Assembly (NCBI GenBank): GCA_937927975.1
Contig: CALEZT010000265.1
Location: forward strand, 1-26,374
Length of the DNA stretch: 26,374 nucleotides
Origin: an uncultured Phycisphaerales bacterium
Lineage (GTDB): Bacteria > Planctomycetota > Phycisphaerae > Sedimentisphaerales > Anaerobacaceae
Reading direction: 5' to 3'
In this document: one piece after another, positions 1 through 8,078 of the stretch
How the letters are laid out: every line of letters begins with the position of its first letter
Position numbering within the stretch: the first letter of the stretch is position 1
Notes under the pieces: model-generated
Seen by the model: the letters and a program-made list of their open reading frames with translations, nothing else
Databases searched by the model: none
Told to the model about the DNA's origin: nothing
Made by a program: the position numbers and the translations under genes

Positions 1-45
1 GATCGTATTCGGTGACTGGAGTTCAGACGTGTGCTCTTCCGATCT
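1..45 (+). other. Illumina library adapter left on contig end
   Basis: Bases 12-45 match the standard 34-nt Illumina TruSeq index-read adapter, from GTGACTGGAG to CTCTTCCGATCT. Bases 1-3 (GAT) match the end of the P7 primer, and bases 4-11 (CGTATTCG) have the length and position of an 8-nt i7 index. This is not biological sequence. It marks a true contig end and means any protein call reaching base 1 is wrong at its terminus. Confidence 0.96.
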
Positions 46-521
46 AAGACGATCCGCCACTGATGGCCGTTCGTCAGGACGGCGAGTTGCTGGTCGCCCT
101 GGCGAAGCCACTGGAACACGTGGGAACAGATGCGTTTGCCACGTCCGAGACCGATGCGTTTCTGACTGTCGATGAACACCGGCACAGTGGCACCGTTGTG
201 ACCGAGCCACAGATGGCTGGGGCGAATAGCCTCCCCTGTGATACCGCGTCGGGTCCATATCGAAGCGACGTTGCTTCCACGAGACCAACTGCCCAGCGGC
301 GATACGAAGCCACAAGACTTCTCCAGTACGAATGCAATGAAAGAGCCGCGTTTCTCAGCGGGGTCATCCTGGAAAGCGATCAGCTCCCGCCGCAGGCGAT
401 CCTGCTGGAAACTCAGGAGTGCGTCCGGCAGCTTGGACACGAGGCTGCTGAGTCGCTGGGCATCGAGCAGCATGCCGCCATGCCGAAGATTACTCCACCA
501 CTGGAGATGATCGACGCTCAT
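46..521 (-). CDS. drmMI: Partial large DNA methyltransferase, DISARM DrmMI-like (N-terminus only)
   Basis: An open frame starts with ATG at 521, overlapping the drmD stop as ATGA, and runs off the genomic sequence at 46 after about 158 residues. It begins MSVDHLQWWSNLRHGG and ends near LAVLTNGHQWRIV. The latter resembles the N-terminal nuclease-like segment found before the methylase core in large Eco57I/PglX-type enzymes. In class 1 DISARM a large adenine methyltransferase gene, drmMI, directly follows drmD; it marks host DNA as self. The catalytic NPPY motif would lie beyond the contig end, so the name rests on gene order, coupling and this N-terminal resemblance. Other large Eco57I-class methylases remain possible. 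Residues encoded by bases 1-45 are adapter. Confidence 0.6.
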
Positions 522-3500
522 CGCTCGCCTCCCTTCGGCTCCGGCAGGCGAATCTCAATCGCCACGGGAAAGACCTGGGCCTCTCCCTGGAGAGCGTACC
601 GTCGCGGCAGGAGGAACTTGGTGATGCGTTCCCGCTCCCGTGCAAGCTGGTCACGGACCTCCTCGTAGTGTTGGCGCCGACGTTCGACCTCCGCCTGTTT
701 ATCCTCAATGGAACGGTCTAGTTCGTCCAACTCACGCTGAGACCGCCACAAATACTGTTGTGCCCGCTCGGACTTCAGCTCACGGATCTGCTTTTCAAGC
801 TTGGTCAGCGTGTTCTCTACGATCAGGGTGGAGACTTCGGCCTGACGACTTTGGTAGCGGCGAATTTCTTCCTGGCGAGCTGCCTCGCCATCCACTCCCA
901 ACTGGTCCCGCAGCCTTCTGGTCAGTTCCGGCCGCAGTTGTTTGATGAGGTCCTGGAGGTCGGGCGTAAGTTCGTCGAGCAGGTTGCGGGCCTGCTCCAG
1001 ATGTGACTCGTCTCGGCAGGGCCGGGACTGACGCAATCTGACCGCTGGGACGTGGGGCAGAGGCTTGCCTAAGCTCTCGCCGTGGACTGGCAGCACGTAT
1101 GTCTGCACCCAGTGATGGAAGGTCTCGCGGAGTTCATTGACACCGAGTTCCTCGACGTGGAGGAGCACCAGCGCGTCCGATCCTGGGGGCATCTCGCCAT
1201 AGCGAACCGTCCAGCGGGAAACCGCCCCGGGGCCCGGGATGCCTCCGGTGGGATACCGACGACGGTTCAGCGCACCGGTGGCTTTCTTTAGGAGCGGGTG
1301 GGCCAGATGAAGCATCAGCCCATCCACGCGTGACCGGAAGATAGTTCGTCGCCCAATGGTCTCCAAGAACGGCTTGGGACTGAACGACAGCCACGGCACG
1401 GGTCCGAGCTGTCCCCGGCTGGTCTGCTTTCGAATCGTCTCATCGATGATGTCCTTCCAGCCGAGCAGGTTCGGATTACAGATTTTGAATCGGTCCAGGT
1501 CATCCGGCGTTGTCAGTTGGGGCCGTCCGACCTCCATGGCCATAGCGGTCTCCAAGGTACTATGGCCCGCGATCGGGTCAAGATCCAGCTCCTCGGACAA
1601 CGCTTGCAGTTTCTGTTTCGCTTCCAGTCCATCATCCGTGTCGTCCGCATCAACCTCTATGGATTGGCGAGCCTGCTCGATTTGAAGCTCGAGAGTCTGC
1701 TGGACCGCATTCACGTCCTCGCCGTCGATCAAGCGACGATGAATCGCCTCGTCGAACAACTCCCCCGTCGCCCCGAGGTCCTCCCGTATCTGGTCGACCT
1801 TGCGAATCAGGTAGGACATGAACTTCAGATCCGCCTCCTGCTCACTGGTAAAATAGTGAACGTAGACGTCCCTTGCCTGGCCGTGGCGGTCGAGGCGGCC
1901 ATTGCGCTGCTCCAAGCGAGAGGGATTCCACGGGCAGTCGTAATGGAGCAGATAGCGTGCTGTGCTCTGGAGGTTCAGGCCCTCCGAAGCAGCATCGGTC
2001 GCGATGAGTACCCGTACACGGGCGTCAGGATCGTTGAAGGCGTCCTTGATTTGCTCTCGCTGCAGATCCTCCATGCCTCCATAGAGGCATAAGAATCGAT
2101 CCTCCTCCCGGGAATACATCTGCCTGAACCGGCGCAGAATATAGTCGAGAGTCGTTTTGTACTCCGTGAAGACGACGAGACGCTCTTCACTCGACCAATG
2201 GCCATCCTTCCGGAGCAGCCTCTCGATCAGTCCGCATAGAGCGTCAAACCGAGCGTCAGCGGCAGGGTCTTGGTCCGTGATCGAGCCATCGAGCGAGACG
2301 CCCAGCCGCTCCGCGGCAGCATCAATGGCTGTGATTTCGTCGCGGACCTGGTCCACCAGAGCCTTCATCCAGGAGCCAATGACACCCGCAGCCGTGGACT
2401 CCCGCTGCTCTGCTTCAAGATCATCATCGGTATCTTCCCCAACCACACGACCCGCGACCACGACATCGTTGTCATCGGCGGTTTCGTCTTCCTGTAGGCC
2501 CAGCTTGCATCGACCCCAGGAGTCAAGAAAGGTAACTGGGCCGCTCAGCATCCGCTTACCCAATATCTCGATGGCGAAGCTACCCGCCAATCGTCGTTGC
2601 TTGGAGGTAGCGGCGATGACAGAGCGAACCTTCGCCCGGAACGCTTCATATGCCTGGATGAGTGAAAGCTCCTTGGGACCAAACGCGAGCATGATGGCCT
2701 GGGGAGGCTGCCGGGTACAGAACCGAGGCGGGTTACTCCTTTCGTTGATCTCCCGCTTGAGCCTTCGCATCACAACCTGCTTGATACGCTCCCTCTCAGC
2801 AGGCCGCAGTTCATCCACACGACTGAACCGCACCGGGTCGAGCATCTCCAGCAGGCCCGTGAAAGACCGGGTGTGGCCGTTGTGTGGCGTGGCCGTCATG
2901 AAAAGCCGATGCTCGAAATGCGGCGCAATCAATCGCAGAGTCTGGCAAAGCTGGCTGTCAGCACCGAATGAGGCTGGCATGAGGTTGTGGACCTCGTCCA
3001 CGATCAGTAGATCCCATGGTAATTGAGGCGAACCCTCGGGTACTCTGCATGCATTGATGAACTGGTCTCTGACGTCGGGTTGTCGCAGGTAATGGTACGA
3101 GGCGATGATTCGGGAGCAGCATCGCCAGGGGTTGGCATCGATACCGAGAGTGCGCTTCAATTTCAGTGTGGACTGGGAGTCGATGACATCGAACGGCAGG
3201 GCGAACTTCGACCACATTTCGTCACGCCATTGGATGCGGAGCGATGCCGGCGTGAGAATCAGGATGCGGTTTACTCGCCGGCGGATCAATAGCTCGCTCA
3301 ATATCAACCCGGCCTCGATGGTTTTGCCCAAGCCCACATCATCAGCGATCAGCAGGCTCACCCGGGGCATCCTGAGGGCCTTCAATAGCGGCACGAGCTG
3401 GTAGTCATCAACCTCGACTGCCCCGTGGAACGGAGAGGACACAGGAAGCCGTTTCAGTGGCCCGTCCTCATCAGGATCAAGATACGGATTCATGGCAGTC

Positions 3501-3796
3501 CACCGGGCGGCCCGGACAAGGGCATCAAAATCGTCGCCGGGCATTGGCGGACTGCTGGCAGGCGGCAATTCGTTGGGCTCAAGCAAATGCGTTGAACACT
3601 CAAGCTCCCAGACTACGTCTTCACCGGCAGGCTGTTGATCATCCTTGTAGTCGACGTGGACCAGATGCAGGCAGCCATCTGTACCGTCAAACTCACGGAC
3701 CTCACCTATGATCGCCCGCCTCCTCCGAACAATCGCGAGCATGCCCGGACGCGGATTCGGGCCCTTCTGAATCTCAGTAGCTGTAGGGTGCCTCAT
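518..3796 (-). CDS. drmD: SNF2-family helicase, DISARM DrmD
   Basis: This 1092-aa protein has a complete SNF2/SF2 helicase core. It shows Walker A DVGLGKT at about 153-159, the DEVH box at 267-270 and TATPHNG at 301-307. The C-terminal lobe carries VVFTEYKTT, ATDAASEGLNLQ and the arginine-finger motif QRNGRLDRHGQ. The last 100 or so residues are rich in E, R, Q and K and look coiled-coil. Length, domain order and the long C-terminal extension fit DrmD, the helicase that defines class 1 DISARM, which restricts incoming phage DNA together with DrmMI, DrmA, DrmB and DrmC. The start ATG at 3796 follows AGAGG about 7 nt upstream. The stop overlaps the next gene's ATG, implying translational coupling. 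DrmA, DrmB and DrmC would lie beyond the contig end. A generic defence helicase is the alternative. Confidence 0.8.
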   Translation of the reverse strand: MRHPTATEIQKGPNPRPGMLAIVRRRRAIIGEVREFDGTDGCLHLVHVDYKDDQQPAGEDVVWELECSTHLLEPNELPPASSPPMPGDDFDALVRAARWTAMNPYLDPDEDGPLKRLPVSSPFHGAVEVDDYQLVPLLKALRMPRVSLLIADDVGLGKTIEAGLILSELLIRRRVNRILILTPASLRIQWRDEMWSKFALPFDVIDSQSTLKLKRTLGIDANPWRCCSRIIASYHYLRQPDVRDQFINACRVPEGSPQLPWDLLIVDEVHNLMPASFGADSQLCQTLRLIAPHFEHRLFMTATPHNGHTRSFTGLLEMLDPVRFSRVDELRPAERERIKQVVMRRLKREINERSNPPRFCTRQPPQAIMLAFGPKELSLIQAYEAFRAKVRSVIAATSKQRRLAGSFAIEILGKRMLSGPVTFLDSWGRCKLGLQEDETADDNDVVVAGRVVGEDTDDDLEAEQRESTAAGVIGSWMKALVDQVRDEITAIDAAAERLGVSLDGSITDQDPAADARFDALCGLIERLLRKDGHWSSEERLVVFTEYKTTLDYILRRFRQMYSREEDRFLCLYGGMEDLQREQIKDAFNDPDARVRVLIATDAASEGLNLQSTARYLLHYDCPWNPSRLEQRNGRLDRHGQARDVYVHYFTSEQEADLKFMSYLIRKVDQIREDLGATGELFDEAIHRRLIDGEDVNAVQQTLELQIEQARQSIEVDADDTDDGLEAKQKLQALSEELDLDPIAGHSTLETAMAMEVGRPQLTTPDDLDRFKICNPNLLGWKDIIDETIRKQTSRGQLGPVPWLSFSPKPFLETIGRRTIFRSRVDGLMLHLAHPLLKKATGALNRRRYPTGGIPGPGAVSRWTVRYGEMPPGSDALVLLHVEELGVNELRETFHHWVQTYVLPVHGESLGKPLPHVPAVRLRQSRPCRDESHLEQARNLLDELTPDLQDLIKQLRPELTRRLRDQLGVDGEAARQEEIRRYQSRQAEVSTLIVENTLTKLEKQIRELKSERAQQYLWRSQRELDELDRSIEDKQAEVERRRQHYEEVRDQLARERERITKFLLPRRYALQGEAQVFPVAIEIRLPEPKGGER

Positions 3797-4404
3797 TACA
3801 TATCCTCTTGCTTCTCCTGATTAAACCGTGAGCTGGTTAAGTAAGGGTGCATGGGCTCAACCACTGTCTCGGAGCCGCGCATGAGCCACCATAGCGCCTT
3901 GACAACCACGTTGGCCCCCGGTCATCAATGATGACCGGCCATTTCTCCGCCATGTCACGGCCTCTCAGCCTTGCAAATGCTCGTGAACTCACTCGAATCC
4001 TATCTGCTTACGTCCGCACGAGCAAGGGGATTCTGAAAGACAAGACATTTCCACCAGAGCCCATAAGCTATCCTCCTTAGCGTGCCGGCACGCCTCGCTT
4101 CAGGGAACCTCCGCGCCGTCGAGGATTGGGCCTCCAGCGTCCGTCGGGTCATGGCCTCGATGGGCTCAAGTTCCTGTGCCAAAGTCAATGCCATGACCTC
4201 AGGCTACGGGCCCGGTGGGAACGAACGAAGGGGCTGATTGCTACGGATTAGTAGGAATGGGGAGAACTCCTTGCGGGGATTAGCCGATGTCTAATACGGT
4301 CTATTTCGAATTACCGACTTCCCTGTCGTTTGCCGCACGAAGGGATCTGATCCACGCCCTACAACAGGGTACCCGCCAATCGGCGACGCCTGACCTTGCA
4401 TGGG
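3797..4404. other. Gene-free spacer between drmD and the AbiEii-like gene
   Basis: About 600 bases hold no gene I can support. They should contain the drmD promoter, read leftward, and the end of the upstream operon. Two dyads stand out: a hairpin at 3919-3939 and a perfect 14-bp palindrome, GCGTGCCGGCACGC, at 4080-4093. Short open frames at 4000-4194 (minus) and 4287-4475 (plus) have no recognisable family, and the second runs into the AbiEii-like gene. Confidence 0.6.
3919..3939. terminator. Inverted repeat, possible terminator or operator
   Basis: CCGGTCATC and GATGACCGG form a perfect 9-bp stem with an AAT loop. The repeat sits downstream of the minus-strand Ubl/AbiEii operon and about 120 nt upstream of drmD. 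There is no strong T-run on either side, so it may be a weak terminator or a protein-binding dyad. Confidence 0.35.
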
Positions 4405-5793
4405 TCACACCATGTATCCGATCCGGCCAATGCATCGGTTGCCGTACTTGTCCTTGTGGGGGTTCAGGCGGGTGACGTATTTATCTCGGCGGAACCGCTT
4501 CCCGCAAACCGAGCACTGGATAGTGTACCGCGATGCCGACCTGGGTGTAATCCGACGCCGGGTCTTTGTATGGATTGGCCGAACTCCGCCAAACGGGGTA
4601 CGTGCCCCTGGTCGCCCTTCAAAATAGAGGGAACTCGAAATCTCGCCCGCCTTTGTGATCTCAACAGGGAAACGCGGCTCAAAGGTCTCCTCGGTGTTCT
4701 CAATGGCCTGTATACCGTCGGCCACCAGCGCCTTGATTCCTGGACCGGATGAACCGCCCGTGCGATCATAGACGTAGAAGTATTCCCGCCCGATGCCGTC
4801 CTGGCGGACCTTGTAATCGAGCGAGTACGGCTCCACACGGCGGCGAACACCCTTATAGATCACGTCAAGCAGGGTAAGTGTGTGGCCGGCCTGCATGATC
4901 GGGTTGCGGAGCGGCGCCGGGAAGAACTCGGTCTGGCGCTGGACAACCGGAACGTTGCCGAAGAGGCTGATGATGAAATCCTGAAAGACCATCTGGACTT
5001 GGGAAAAGTCGATGCGTGCCCGGACGGGACAGACGATATAACGGTCCCAGAGCCCCTGAAAGGCAGCAAGCGGCAGGTCAAGAAAGAGCCCCTTGGCAAC
5101 GCCAGGGCTGTGACCGAAGATCGTCTTCTTGAAGAAAGTGCCGACGACTTCGCTGCGATTGACATCGAATTCCGGGTGGATCACGGTGGCGAAGACAAAA
5201 TCGAAGAGGTCCGCGACGTGCCGTCGCTGCAAAAGACACTTCATCTTTGACGCGAGTTGCTCCTCCAGCTTGACCGAGCGGATTTCGGCAGAACACGATT
5301 CGTAATCCGAGTAGTCATGGATCAGGCGGCGGGTTTGGACCGGCAGGTAGAGCCGGTCCATTTCGGTGACATCTAGGCGCACACTGATGGTCATTGAGCT
5401 TTCGACCCCGTAGAAGTCGCGAAAATAGACCCTCGCCTCCAAGACGCGGATCGTATCATCCGCGCCCCGCTTTGGCCGGGCCATTGTGCGCGACAGGTCG
5501 AATTTCACGCCCGCGTTGATAGCAACGAAACCGCAAACCCGGTTCAATTCGGTGGCAAAATAGTCAGGCGCGATGCTTCCTCCGGTGGAGAAGTCCAAGT
5601 CGGCGGAGTAGCGTCCGAACGGGAAATATGCCTTTCTGAGACAGTTCCCGCCTTTCAGGACAAGGTGCTGGCCAAGCTCGCTCTGCGTGTAGATCCCCGC
5701 AAGCAGCCAGCCGAAAATGTAGTCTCTTTGAACATCCGACGTATGGACGCCGAGTTCGATGGCCTTCTGATCGATTTCGCTGCGGTCAATCAC
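4405..5793 (-). CDS. AbiEii-type nucleotidyltransferase with WYL-like and zinc-finger C-terminus
   Basis: This 462-aa protein opens with an AbiEii/AbiGii toxin-family nucleotidyltransferase core: LKGGNCLRKAYF at 46-57, the metal-binding pair D65/D67 in SADLDFS, and a third candidate acidic residue at D141. A helical segment around 176-200 (EEQLASKMKCLLQR...DLFDF) matches the conserved AbiEii tail motif. AbiEii toxins transfer nucleotides to RNA targets such as tRNA and cause growth arrest. Residues about 303-380 resemble a WYL ligand-binding domain (IYKGVRRRVEPYSLDY, then REYFYVYD). The C-terminus has CSVC at 427-430 with H446 and C454, a likely zinc site. The start is GTG, overlapping the DUF6527 stop as GTGA. 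No AbiEi antitoxin gene adjoins it; its partners here are the Ubl genes. The family call is firm; its role as effector of the Ubl system is inferred. Confidence 0.8.
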   Translation of the reverse strand: MIDRSEIDQKAIELGVHTSDVQRDYIFGWLLAGIYTQSELGQHLVLKGGNCLRKAYFPFGRYSADLDFSTGGSIAPDYFATELNRVCGFVAINAGVKFDLSRTMARPKRGADDTIRVLEARVYFRDFYGVESSMTISVRLDVTEMDRLYLPVQTRRLIHDYSDYESCSAEIRSVKLEEQLASKMKCLLQRRHVADLFDFVFATVIHPEFDVNRSEVVGTFFKKTIFGHSPGVAKGLFLDLPLAAFQGLWDRYIVCPVRARIDFSQVQMVFQDFIISLFGNVPVVQRQTEFFPAPLRNPIMQAGHTLTLLDVIYKGVRRRVEPYSLDYKVRQDGIGREYFYVYDRTGGSSGPGIKALVADGIQAIENTEETFEPRFPVEITKAGEISSSLYFEGRPGARTPFGGVRPIHTKTRRRITPRSASRYTIQCSVCGKRFRRDKYVTRLNPHKDKYGNRCIGRIGYMV

Positions 5794-6239
5794 GAGAACC
5801 TCCTCTTGATCCTGGTCCAGAGGCTTTCCCTCGGCTTGCCCGTGGCCGACGGTGTGGCATTCGGCGTTACCTTTTCACTCGCCGGGGCCGGCGTGGCGGC
5901 GTAATACTTTTCCTTGGCCCTAGCGTCAGCAGCGCGGCCTCTGGCGATCTGCTGCTTGGTCCATTTCGGCACCCACACCACCTTGTTCTTCGTGATGAAA
6001 TAGTGCGACTGGCAGGGCAGGCTCCAGCTACCTATGGAGGGATAAAGCGAAACCGACTTGCCGTCTAAGATCAGTTGCCACCCCGTGGGCGACAGTGGCG
6101 TTACCACCTCCCTTCCGCATCCACAGCAGCACTTATGCACGGCAGTCCCATATGCCACGGAGATATACACTGTTCGCTCTTCTAACTCTTCGGGGATGTA
6201 CTCCACGAACTCATATGCGAGCGCAATATCAGGCTTCAT
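5790..6239 (-). CDS. DUF6527 family protein, Ubl-operon component
   Basis: This 149-aa protein has a compact N-terminal domain with clustered metal-ligand-like residues: CCCGCG at 37-42, then SPTGWQL, SLYPSIGSWSLPC with C76, and H79 followed by ITKN.VVW. This pattern matches DUF6527, a family repeatedly found next to multiubiquitin-domain and ThiF genes. Its function is not established; a zinc-binding role, possibly in Ubl processing or removal, is a guess based on context. The tail (about 95-149) is rich in A, P, T and K, looks disordered, and ends in a basic segment (WTRIKRRF). The gene overlaps the E1 gene by 11 nt and the AbiEii-like gene by 4 nt, so all three are probably translated together. 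No JAB/Mov34 metalloprotease gene is visible in the operon. Confidence 0.75.
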   Translation of the reverse strand: MKPDIALAYEFVEYIPEELEERTVYISVAYGTAVHKCCCGCGREVVTPLSPTGWQLILDGKSVSLYPSIGSWSLPCQSHYFITKNKVVWVPKWTKQQIARGRAADARAKEKYYAATPAPASEKVTPNATPSATGKPRESLWTRIKRRFS

Positions 6240-7428
6240 GTAGGTCCTCGGATATGAGTTGATTCGACCTTATCGTGTACGCACACCAATGCTCACTCGT
6301 AGCGTCGTCGTAGTAGCCGCAGAGCTTCTTCCATTTGATAACAGCGAGGGCGGCATTCAGTGCATTGATCTCAGCGATCTGGACGTTTCGAGAGTACTCG
6401 TCAGCTCCTTCGCCATCGGCGAAGGCAACGCGATTCGGCAGGTGGTCACGTTTACTCGGTATGCTGGTTGTGACCGTGACAATCCCACCAAGTTTGTTGT
6501 CATCCCCGAGCTGTATCCCCATCCCGACATCGATGAATGGCAGTCCCCATTCTTCTAGCCGTTCGACGATCAGCCGCTTGCCTGTTCCTTTGTCGATGCA
6601 GAGAAAAGCGAAATCTATCCCTTCGAGTTGCTCGACTGTATCTTCATCGACGAAACAATCGTGCCCGATGACATGCTTGTGCATCCGGGAGTAATTGGCA
6701 GCTAGATAATCGACCTTCTTCTGCTTCTTGGCCAGGTCGTCAAGCGACGCGGCCCCCGGGCACCTGAATGCATTATGGTTCAAGAAGACATCATCGTCAA
6801 AGAGATGAATCTCCGCCACGGGAGTCTTGGCAACCAGATCCAGTACGTAGGAGCCTGTTCCACCCGCTCCGATGATGGCCACTGTCCTGCCCTCCAACTT
6901 GCTGTTGGCAACGACGATTCCTGCCTTGGTCGCGGCCGTATCAACGTAGTTGAAGACCGACTCATCTTCATCTGGCACGACAACGGGGTTGGTGATGGCC
7001 GCAGCCATGGGATCAATGGCTTGGGCAGGACCGCTGACAATGGCGATGTACGTCGTGAGTTTCTCGTAGTAGTCCTGGTACTTGCCGGCAGTTGGCCCCG
7101 TCGTAGGCTTCCGTGATATCTGGTGGTTAGGGGTCAAACCCTCGCCAAGAGCCTGATTCGTATTCTGGCTGACTCCGGGGAGCACGGCGCCTTGCTCGTT
7201 GCAGGGATAATCTCCCACGAAGAAGACGACATGTGATTTCGGCTGGACCGTTGTCTCTCCAGCAAGGTCCAGGTCCGATACGATGGTCCCGCGCTCGACC
7301 TGCTTGGCGGAGTTCACATACGGGACGTTCCTGACAAGCAAGTGCTTGGAGGTCCCGATCGCAACATCATACCCGTCGGCCCGTAACCGACTGAGGTCGG
7401 CATTAAGACTGACCAGTCTCTGTGACAT
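6229..7428 (-). CDS. ThiF-family E1-like adenylyltransferase with N-terminal DUF6791
   Basis: This 399-aa protein has two parts. Residues 1 to about 145 match the DUF6791 type of N-terminal domain seen on bacterial E1s (HVVFFVGDYPCNEQG with C76; GKYQDYYEKLTTYIAIVSGPA). Residues about 180-370 form a ThiF/E1 Rossmann domain: IIGAGGTGSY at 185-194, FDDD at 210-213 for ATP and magnesium, and FLCIDKG at 275-281. E1 enzymes adenylate the C-terminus of a ubiquitin-like protein and pass it on as a thioester. C76 is one candidate acceptor cysteine, but the sequence alone does not prove this. The ATG at 7428 lies inside the end of the upstream multiubiquitin gene (26-nt overlap), fitting a tight Ubl-E1 pair. 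Confidence 0.87.
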   Translation of the reverse strand: MSQRLVSLNADLSRLRADGYDVAIGTSKHLLVRNVPYVNSAKQVERGTIVSDLDLAGETTVQPKSHVVFFVGDYPCNEQGAVLPGVSQNTNQALGEGLTPNHQISRKPTTGPTAGKYQDYYEKLTTYIAIVSGPAQAIDPMAAAITNPVVVPDEDESVFNYVDTAATKAGIVVANSKLEGRTVAIIGAGGTGSYVLDLVAKTPVAEIHLFDDDVFLNHNAFRCPGAASLDDLAKKQKKVDYLAANYSRMHKHVIGHDCFVDEDTVEQLEGIDFAFLCIDKGTGKRLIVERLEEWGLPFIDVGMGIQLGDDNKLGGIVTVTTSIPSKRDHLPNRVAFADGEGADEYSRNVQIAEINALNAALAVIKWKKLCGYYDDATSEHWCAYTIRSNQLISEDLHEA

Positions 7429-7642
7429 CGAACTTCATCCCATTCCGGACCTGGACGGTTCTGCCGGCTGTGAGGCTTCCGCCCTCGTTGCCGTGGCTGT
7501 AGGTGACCGTGAAGAAGGCGTTCGGTGGTACTGGGGTGAAGGCCAAGGCGACAACCTCTTCAAACGAGATGGCCTTGTTCGGTACCTTTCTCGGACGACC
7601 ATTGACGATGATGTTGACCTCTTTGTCGTGTACAACGTTCAT
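7403..7642 (-). CDS. Multiubiquitin-domain ubiquitin-like protein (single domain)
   Basis: A beta-grasp ubiquitin-like modifier of 79 aa that matches the multiubiquitin family: INIIVNGRP-like strand, ISFEEVVALAF helix, FFTVTYSHGN, GGSL.AGRTVQVRNGM and FDVTETG. I chose ATG 7642 over the upstream in-frame GTG at 7681 because GTAGGAG sits 5-8 nt before it and the domain begins there. It is presumably activated by the overlapping E1. Family members often carry several tandem domains; this one has one. The C-terminus ends Thr-Gly-Gln-Ser, with a single glycine and no Gly-Gly. Either it is trimmed before use, or the chemistry or substrate differs from canonical ubiquitin. Confidence 0.85.
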   Translation of the reverse strand: MNVVHDKEVNIIVNGRPRKVPNKAISFEEVVALAFTPVPPNAFFTVTYSHGNEGGSLTAGRTVQVRNGMKFDVTETGQS

Positions 7643-7832
7643 AAGCTCTCCTACTATAAAGTGGTTGATTGGACTCGCCACCTCACCTGGCGCTGCTCCA
7701 TGGCCACACGGTGGCTCCGGACCATGTTCACACTACGTTAGGTCTCTCTGGCAGAGCCAACTGATGGCAACGCCATTTCTGGACCTACACCAATCTCCGC
7801 CACCAAGCGAAGGTGCCCGGCCAATCGGCTGC

Positions 7833-8078
7833 TCAGTGCTCCGTATCCCTCGGTGGACACGAATCGTTCCCTGGAGCGATCGTGTCCTTGCTCCGAATCT
7901 GTCCGTTCCGGCCCATGGTCGTCAGTTCCCCGCCGCCCTGGTTCTGCAGCATCTGCCGAGCTGTGTCCAGAGCAGCCTGCTGGGTGTCGTGTACGCTGGA
8001 TGCTTTCTGAGCACCGTTCAGCATGTTGACCCACTGCCCGTTGCGCCGAAACACGCTGCGGTGGTTCTTGTTCGCCAT
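7833..8078 (-). CDS. DUF2188 family small protein
   Basis: This 81-aa protein matches the DUF2188 pattern: an N-terminal strand with aromatic and basic residues (VFRRNGQWVNMLNGAQ), an Ala/Gln-rich helix (HDTQQAALDTARQML), then LTTMGRNGQIRSKDTI, ending in a short PP.D.EH-like motif. DUF2188 has no firm biochemical role and is found across bacteria as a small soluble domain. The ATG at 8078 follows AAGGATA. It is the first gene of the leftward Ubl operon, 190 nt upstream of the Ubl gene, so the two could be co-transcribed or have separate promoters. A role as Ubl target or as regulator cannot be told from sequence. Confidence 0.7.
   Translation of the reverse strand: MANKNHRSVFRRNGQWVNMLNGAQKASSVHDTQQAALDTARQMLQNQGGGELTTMGRNGQIRSKDTIAPGNDSCPPRDTEH

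Noticed and set aside
2157..3026. Plus-strand 289-codon frame opposite drmD
   Set aside because: Serine/arginine-rich shadow translation with no motif; drmD covers the same bases with clear helicase motifs.
4000..4194. 64-codon minus-strand frame between drmD and the AbiEii-like gene
   Set aside because: Composition is not convincing, no family is recognised and no neighbour is coupled to it. It may be a gene remnant, but I cannot support it.
4287..4475. 62-codon plus-strand frame
   Set aside because: It runs into the 3' end of the AbiEii-like gene on the other strand and has no recognisable domain.
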